DNA of 12,947 nucleotides from Larix sibirica (taxonomy: Eukaryota > Streptophyta > Pinopsida > Pinales > Pinaceae), in assembly GCA_004151065.3 (NCBI GenBank), contig NWUY0304499535.1, positions 1 to 12,947 of the forward strand, in the 5' to 3' direction. The notes below the pieces were generated by a model, which did not search any database, was not told the DNA's origin, and saw only the letters and a list, made by a program, of their open reading frames with translations. This document shows, piece by piece, positions 7,602 to 12,947 of this stretch (position 1 is the first letter of the stretch; each line of letters begins with the position of its first letter). Made by a program: the position numbers and the translations under genes.

Positions 7602-8270
7602 TCACCGAAACTCCCTTGAAGATCAAGCCAGAGCTCAGACACTACACGATGACTAAGTTCAGCAGTTCCCCTGAACAATGCCCCCCCCGCAGCTTTACTC
7701 TACCACTTCTCCAAAATAAAACATAACCTAATGACCCGATGAATAACGAATTTCAATCCGAAAAGCCCGAGCTTACTCAATCCCCTGAATCAAAATTCGC
7801 CTCGACAAATTTAATCTCGTTTCCCAAGGCGTTGTTATTTCTTCAATTGCCCGAACATAAGTTTCTTTCAATCTCGCACACTGAATCCGTAAAAATCACC
7901 ATTTCAATTTGTTGTTTATAATTAACTTAGCACCCAATTGCACATTCAAACAAGCTTCTTCAAAATCGGTGCAAATGACATCCGATAGACATTTCAGGGA
8001 GATCCAAAAACGAAGGATCGCATTGGCTTTAAACCGTATTACCGCGACTTGTTCCGTGCAGATCGAGCTGAGCAATGAGTGATCCGAGATTCGAACTCAC
8101 CATCGGCGGCCAAGACGGAGTCTCTCGAGTTGACTGTTTTCGATCGATCCAGGAACAATTCAGGGTGCAAAAAATACCCAAATTTTGCAGAACAAGTCAC
8201 GATTAGGATGTGCGAGGGTGTCGTAGCATGAAAGAAAAAAAAATTGCTTTCAGTCCGTGTGTTCACAACC
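7546..8270 (-). promoter_or_regulatory. SPI: Probable long 5' leader of the SPIRRIG-like gene
   Basis: No coding homology is seen between the start codon and the GC-rich block at 8341. The segment contains a run of eight G on the gene strand (7681-7688), two short uORFs (7724-7695 and 7601-7542), and a strong donor-like GATG|GTGAGT (GT at 8100-8099). Good acceptor-like sites follow, such as TTGATTCAG ending at 7785. This suggests one leader exon upstream, a 316-bp leader intron and a second leader exon. An AT-rich TATA-like run (8314-8333) lies just upstream. The transcription start is not determined. Confidence 0.35.
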
Positions 8271-8340
8271 CTAGTTAAAACAAAACCAGTTTCATTCCCC
8301 GCGGGTTTTTTTTTTATTATTATTATTTATTTCGCCCTCT

Positions 8341-8565
8341 TATGTCTAATCGCCGCTTTGATCGAGCATTAAAGCTCCCGGATGCCGAAAGGGCCCCTGC
8401 CGGATAACGCCCGCCCGCCAGAATGTGCAAACGTGGGAGGTAGTCTTGGATTTTAAAAAAGGTTTCGTCCACGTTGGATGCCACGTCATCATGTTGGATT
8501 CGTCGGACCCGCGGCCGCGGTCACCGAGAATGCCGGTTGCCCGGTCCACGACGCGGAATCCATTT
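8341..8565. promoter_or_regulatory. GC/CpG-rich promoter-like block with a bZIP-type ACGT motif
   Basis: This is the only strongly GC-rich stretch in an AT-rich window. It is dense in CpG, with runs such as GCCCGCCCGCC and CCCGCGGCCGCGG, about 0.8 to 1 kb upstream of the SPIRRIG-like ATG. TGCCACGTCATC at 8479-8490 reads GATGACGTGGCA on the gene strand. That is a classic hexamer/G-box-like site bound by plant bZIP factors, and it shares CCACGTCATC with the unfolded-protein-response element of BiP promoters (from memory). Open frames on both strands here reflect base composition. Promoter function is inferred from position and composition. Confidence 0.4.
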
Positions 8566-9184
8566 TATTTTTGTTTTGTTTTATCGTTTATTTCTTGTAT
8601 TGTGTTATTTGTGATGAAAGAAGTGGACGAGCACATCCCCACCCCCCCCTCGTTTACTTGTATCAGATGAGGCCAAGAGGTTGAGTATATTAATAGGAGG
8701 TTAGGTTTTCCTTGTGAGGCCAAGGGGTGCAAATATTTTATTAGGGGTTTAGTTGTTGGACACCATGTTTCGTGGGGTGGAGGTGATGATCATGATAATT
8801 GCTGCTTTGCCGCCGCTGAATGATTCAAGTTTAAGCAGATATTCTTCGCAATTCAAGCTTTGGTTGGGTCCACTATGGGCCAGGGTTAGCCCCTAACTAC
8901 GGTTGCCCACTTATCACGCGCTTGACTTACGGATGTTCCATCTGATGCCCATGCTCGGGGACTCGTTCTAACGTGATATACACAGTGCATTGGTTAAGAG
9001 TATATTCAATGGGTACAAAAAAGAATACTCATTTCAAATTTAAGTCGAATGTCCCTTTCATGGAGAATATATGAAGTTTTTAAGGTACAACATCTTTTCT
9101 CTGAAGTAACAATCAACAAATTAATATCAAACTGAGTTAAGGCTGCTCCACTGAAATACAAAAATAGATCATCTTATATTTATC
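8566..9184. other. Intergenic stretch with a degenerate 47-bp two-copy repeat
   Basis: No gene is seen. TGAGGCCAAG occurs at 8668 and again at 8715. The two following segments resemble each other (AG-GG, TATTA-TAGG-GGTT, TTAG-TT-T), giving two decayed tandem units to about 8761. A short inverted repeat GTTAG-CCC-CTAAC lies near 8886. A poly-C run is at 8642-8649. Confidence 0.35.
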
Positions 9185-9851
9185 TATTTTTTCTAATAAA
9201 ATCTTAATTATTTACGTAAAATTGGGTTGGGTTGGTGTTTTAAAATCATTTGCCATTATTTTGAATATATAAACAATGTATATTTATCTTAACTTTAAAT
9301 GTATTAAGTAATGAGATGGATGGAAAAGACAATTGAGATGTAAATATCTTGGTACTTAAAACATCTCAACTTTCAAGTCAAGATGGATTTGTGTTTGTGT
9401 GCTTTATATAGTATATAGTATCATGATACCCATATTATGAGTTATAAAAATAATGAGCAATAATGTCAAATAATATTGTGTTAATTTCCTAGTATTTCAA
9501 TGGTTTATATGATTTTGTTTAATTTCCTCGTATTTTTCTAATAAAATGTTAATTGTTTACCTAAAATTGGGTTGGTTTGGTGTTAAAATCGTTTTGTCGT
9601 CATTTAAAATATAATCAATGTATATTTATCTTAACTTTAAATTTAGTATTGAGATGGATCTAAAAAACAATTAAGATGTCAATATATTGATACTTAAAAT
9701 ATCTGAGTCGAGATGGATTTAAGTTGATTTAAGTTGGTATGCTTTATATAGTATATAGTATCATAATACCCATATTGTGAGTTGATAAAAATAGAGAGCA
9801 ATAATGTCAAATTGTATTGAGTTAATTTCCTCATATTTCAATGGTTTATAT
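9185..9851 (+). repeat. Direct tandem duplication of a 340-bp AT-rich segment
   Basis: Copy one runs from about 9185 to 9510 and copy two from about 9530 to 9851, offset 340-345 bp. Shared landmarks include CTAATAAAAT (9193 / 9538), AAATTGGGTTGG, CAATGTATATTTATCTTAAC, GAGATGGAT, a nearly identical 36-nt block GCTTTATATAGTATATAGTA... (9401 / 9741), and TTAATTTCCT followed by ATTTCAATGGTTTATAT at the end. Copy one carries a perfect 12-bp palindrome GTATCATGATAC (9418-9429); copy two has one change in it. No coding frame spans either copy. Origin unknown. Confidence 0.8.
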
Positions 9852-9894
9852 ATATATATATATATATAGAGAGAGGGAGAGAGAGAGAGAGAGA
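9847..9894 (+). repeat. Compound microsatellite (TA)11 then (GA)n
   Basis: Eleven TA units (9847-9868) run directly into GA units with one interruption (9869-9894). The array sits exactly at the right end of the second copy of the 340-bp duplication. Confidence 0.95.
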
Positions 9895-10412
9895 TTCAAT
9901 CCACATTTCTAAATAATAATGAGCATCAACTCAAATGAAAGAAAAAAAAATCCGAACTTCATGGAGTAATTTTAAAAGAAGGTTCACATTTCCAACAACC
10001 TATCAATTTCCCAACTCCCAACTCTTGGATACTCAATGTGGATGTATATGAATCATGAAAATGATTTAGTATTGAACACCTTTACTTTCCTTGGCATCTA
10101 GAGCTTAACATCATATCTATTTTTGTTGGATCTCATATATTCCTTGATATGATGTACCCTTTCACAACATAAAATCCATCACAAAGCTCATGCTCGGATA
10201 ATCCTATCATTATATCGGCGTATCCACCATTTCAAACAATAGTTAATGTAAGTTTCCAAGAGAACATTGGACGCCTTATATTTCTAAATCCTCACTTGAA
10301 TACATGTGTTATAGTAATTTTTTATTCTTGTTGATATGATAATTATTGGCATGACATTTAGTGTCCACACTTAAATGTGTTATGCTCCCACACTCATCGT
10401 AGTGTCATTTTC

Positions 10413-10448
10413 TTTGTCATCATTACCTCCTTTGTCATCATTACCTCC
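10413..10448 (+). repeat. Perfect 18-bp tandem duplication
   Basis: TTTGTCATCATTACCTCC occurs twice, back to back, without mismatch. It is probably a recent slippage or repair product. Confidence 0.9.
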
Positions 10449-11571
10449 ACTTTTGGCTCTGCAAAAAACAAAACAACTAGTCATGGGTTATCTGTGTAAA
10501 TTTTAATGGAATCATAAACTTGTTAGCAAGACTCACTACAAATCTTTAGTTCAATGAAAATTTTGAAGAGAAAACAATAGACATCGACTGGACCCAAGGA
10601 AATGAGGTCACCCCTCTTTATTTATGTTTAAATATTCCATCTATATAAAGGTATCTAACATGGTTATAGCTTTAGTATCTAATATTTTATTATTAATTGA
10701 GAAAATCCATTGGCATCTTGACTATTTAGCATGTATTTCATGGTTTTCTCATTGTTGCAATACTTACTTACAGGGAAAAAAAAACATAATTAATACTTGA
10801 ATAAAAATCTCTCAATAGTCCACTAATCTCGTATGTATTTGGTCAAGCTCATCATAACAATAATGTATAGTTTTTCTTTGTTTCACACAAAACTATGTTA
10901 TTGATTAGTGATAGATTGTATGTTCTTGATTAAGTTTATGTATAAGCCTACACAAAATGGACCTTTTCAACATGATGAAATAAACAATTGGGATTACAGA
11001 GACTAGAATTGTGATTGTGTTCATTCAATTTTTTGCATAATCAATTCCTTACTCTTTTGAAATCATTCCCCTTTCCACAATTTTATGCACCTTTTCCTAT
11101 TACACTCCTTCACTTTATTCTTCTTGTTTCTATAAATGTTGGCAATGATACTTCAAGTGTCAAATATTTGAGAATGCTACTTAGGTCTCTTTCCCCTTGA
11201 TCACAATCCCAAGAACATTGAGATGTATTATTTACAACCTTAATTCTTGTAACAACATTTTTTATTCCTTAGTGGGATTCTTAAGTAATATATGGTGAAG
11301 GTAACATAAGTCATGTTATTATAATATCTATGTGATAAGGTTTATGCTCTAACATCCATTATGTCACATTTTTTACCTCTTTTTTTGCATGTTTTGAGAG
11401 ATATATTGAACAATCAATGCTCTCAATAAGAATAACTACTTGGTGGTCTTGATGAGTAATTTTATGTGGCTTTGTGTCTATATGGACCCTATGAGTTTCC
11501 AAATTATAGACATATTAACCTAGATAAAAATAAATGGATGTAATGATACTATATTTGCATATTCCTATATA

Positions 11572-11656
11572 CCTATAAAGTAAGTAGGCTCTCTTCATGA
11601 TCATGTTGTATTTGAATCTCCGTAGAGTCCTATAAAACAATTAGGCTCTCTTCATG
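11572..11656 (+). repeat. Two 28-bp direct repeats at a 57-bp period
   Basis: CCTATAAAGTAAGTAGGCTC... at 11572-11599 and CCTATAAAACAATTAGGCTC... at 11629-11656 both end in TCTTCATG and differ at four positions by eye. No function is suggested. Confidence 0.7.
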
Positions 11657-12640
11657 GTTCTTATAGTGTTTTGATGGAATTAACGCCCTTCAATAAAGGC
11701 CTTAAGGTATCCAACAATTTATTCCTTTTTAATGTGATACACAACAAACATGACTCCCATGGTCATGCTCACTCATCATATGGATACACATAATGAATCC
11801 TTTCTTATATGAGTGTCCACAAAATTGTTTGATTTTGGAATGGTATAGCTTTCCATTGTAATTTCTAACACTTTGTAATTCCTTTGAAGAAAAAAGTACA
11901 ACTCCATGTTTATGAATTTTATTTATTTATTTATAACATACATATAACCCATCATAAGAATAATTTTGAAAATATAAAATATGCTTATTATTATTTTCTA
12001 TTAATATTATAACCTATCTATTTGGTGGTTCTTTAATTTTTAACAATGTAAAAATCTAGAAAGAAAATATTTATTTAGAATAATTGTATTTTCAAATATG
12101 TACTTTAATTTTGTGAGTTGAAGTGCAATTACTTTTTTAATATTTCATTATGGAAGACTTGGATGAAAATATAACATAGTATGGACATGCTACAAATTGG
12201 ATATTTTTCGATCATTTTTACCCTAAAAAAATTATAAGAATTTTTGGAATTGCAAATATAAGTTGTTGAGATTGCAAGGATTGCAATTAAGGGCATTTGA
12301 GATGTTGACCCCATTTATGCATTCAAAATTACAATTTATAACTAGTCCTTCAAATTTAACGATTGATCTCAATAGCTATATGGAAATTTCTAAAATAACA
12401 TGTGTTAACATCCTTAAAAGGATACAAGGTATAAAATGTACATCACTTATTCCTTTTTTTAATTTAAATGTATTTATAATCTCTTTGTAACAAACCTATA
12501 AATTCTTAGTTCCTACATTATTATTTGTTCTCATACTTTAAATAATGTGTGTGAGCCGAAGATACTATGAAAGTTATTAAATCTATGCTACAACTGATTC
12601 TTTTATTTCTTGAAAAATAAAATAATTATTTTATTGTTCA

Positions 12641-12690
12641 TTACTCATGATACAATATAATTGTACTTAACTACTCATGATTCAATATCA
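12641..12690 (+). repeat. Short 30-bp-period repeat
   Basis: TTACTCATGATACAATAT (12641) and CTACTCATGATTCAATAT (12671) are near-copies separated by one 30-bp period. Confidence 0.65.
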
Positions 12691-12947
12691 CCTTCATCAC
12701 TATTGTTGTTTTTCTTATTATTCTTGTAAATGATCATTATTAGTCCAAACTTTCCTATGCATGGACTCTCAATAATCAATTCCCATCAATTTGTGTGTTT
12801 TTACAATTAATTCATGTTTAAATATTCAAATCTATTTAGGCATGCAAAGTTATACTTTAGAAATTGTTGAAATATTGTAACTTCTAAGAATATTATATTT
12901 TTACTTTATTATTCCGGAGATGTTTCATTCCTCTGAAGAGACCCTAG

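Larger units (their letters stand above)
9895..12947. other. AT-rich intergenic DNA without recognisable genes
   Basis: Both strands were read; only short open frames occur (for example 11015-11200 and 12263-12490), and none resembles a protein family. No rRNA, tRNA, CRISPR-like array or intact transposon is seen. Short duplications inside it are listed separately. Confidence 0.6.

Noticed and set aside
8060-8105. TTCGAA-centred T-arm-like sequence on the minus strand (GAGTTCGAATCTCGG), possibly a tRNA gene
   Set aside because: The stem is only three clean pairs, and no A box, anticodon arm or acceptor stem can be folded around it.
8039-8266. 75-codon minus-strand open frame upstream of SPIRRIG
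   Set aside because: It begins in the presumed leader, shows no conserved motif and contains a strong donor-like site, so it fits noncoding leader better.
8267-8274. AACCCTAG as a telo-box promoter element
   Set aside because: It lacks the full AAACCCTA core, and a single copy has little weight.
8346-8684. Overlapping open frames on both strands (8346-8549 minus; 8425-8670 and 8478-8684 plus)
   Set aside because: They come from the stop-poor GC-rich block; no protein resemblance and no splice-supported extension.
11015-12490. Short open frames at 11015-11200, 12129-12314 and 12263-12490
   Set aside because: Length expected by chance in AT-rich DNA; no motif, and codon content is that of random AT-rich sequence.

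Overview
The window looks like nuclear DNA of a seed plant, and a gymnosperm such as a conifer is plausible. It is AT-rich outside one short GC-rich block. It holds several small exons separated by introns of 0.1 to 3 kb, and LINE and SINE-type debris lies inside those introns. I infer the taxon from gene family, intron size and repeat content; no search was run.

The one convincing gene is on the minus strand: the 5' end of a SPIRRIG-type BEACH-domain protein gene. No single reading frame shows it. Six exons (7545-7418, 4450-4381, 4271-4186, 3626-3491, 3384-3328, 2695-2519) splice in perfect phase into the first 218 residues. They follow, block by block, the plant SPIRRIG N-terminus as I remember it: MKW start, Ser-rich linker, ELDFKRLWEEF, a helical block, HLFSFVVGKALV, NLLYALESLVS, LLDSGVLCCLIHLL. 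Intron 4 has a GC donor. Intron 6 is still open at the left edge, so most of the roughly 3,600-residue protein, including the PH-BEACH and WD40 parts, lies outside the window.

Upstream of the start codon (7546 to about 8270) is a probable long 5' leader. It has a 19-codon upstream ORF whose stop overlaps the main ATG as ATGA, and a possible leader intron. A GC/CpG-rich block (8341-8565) with a strong bZIP-type ACGT motif is the best promoter candidate.

Positions 1-2518 are intron 6. They hold a decayed LINE 3' end (zinc knuckle plus RNase H) on the plus strand, a Ser/Thr/Asp-rich open frame fused to it, a tRNA-like SINE head and three degenerate copies of a 76-bp repeat. Intron 1 (4451-7417) holds a second tRNA-related SINE-like element at 5193-5452. 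The right part (8566-12947) is AT-rich intergenic DNA without a recognisable gene. Its main structure is a 340-bp direct duplication (9185-9851) ending in a TA/GA microsatellite, plus a few short tandem duplications.

I did not find a novel defence, mobile or RNA system. The points most worth following are the uORF overlapping the start codon, the GC-AG intron, the duplicated splice donor of exon 1, and the promoter block.
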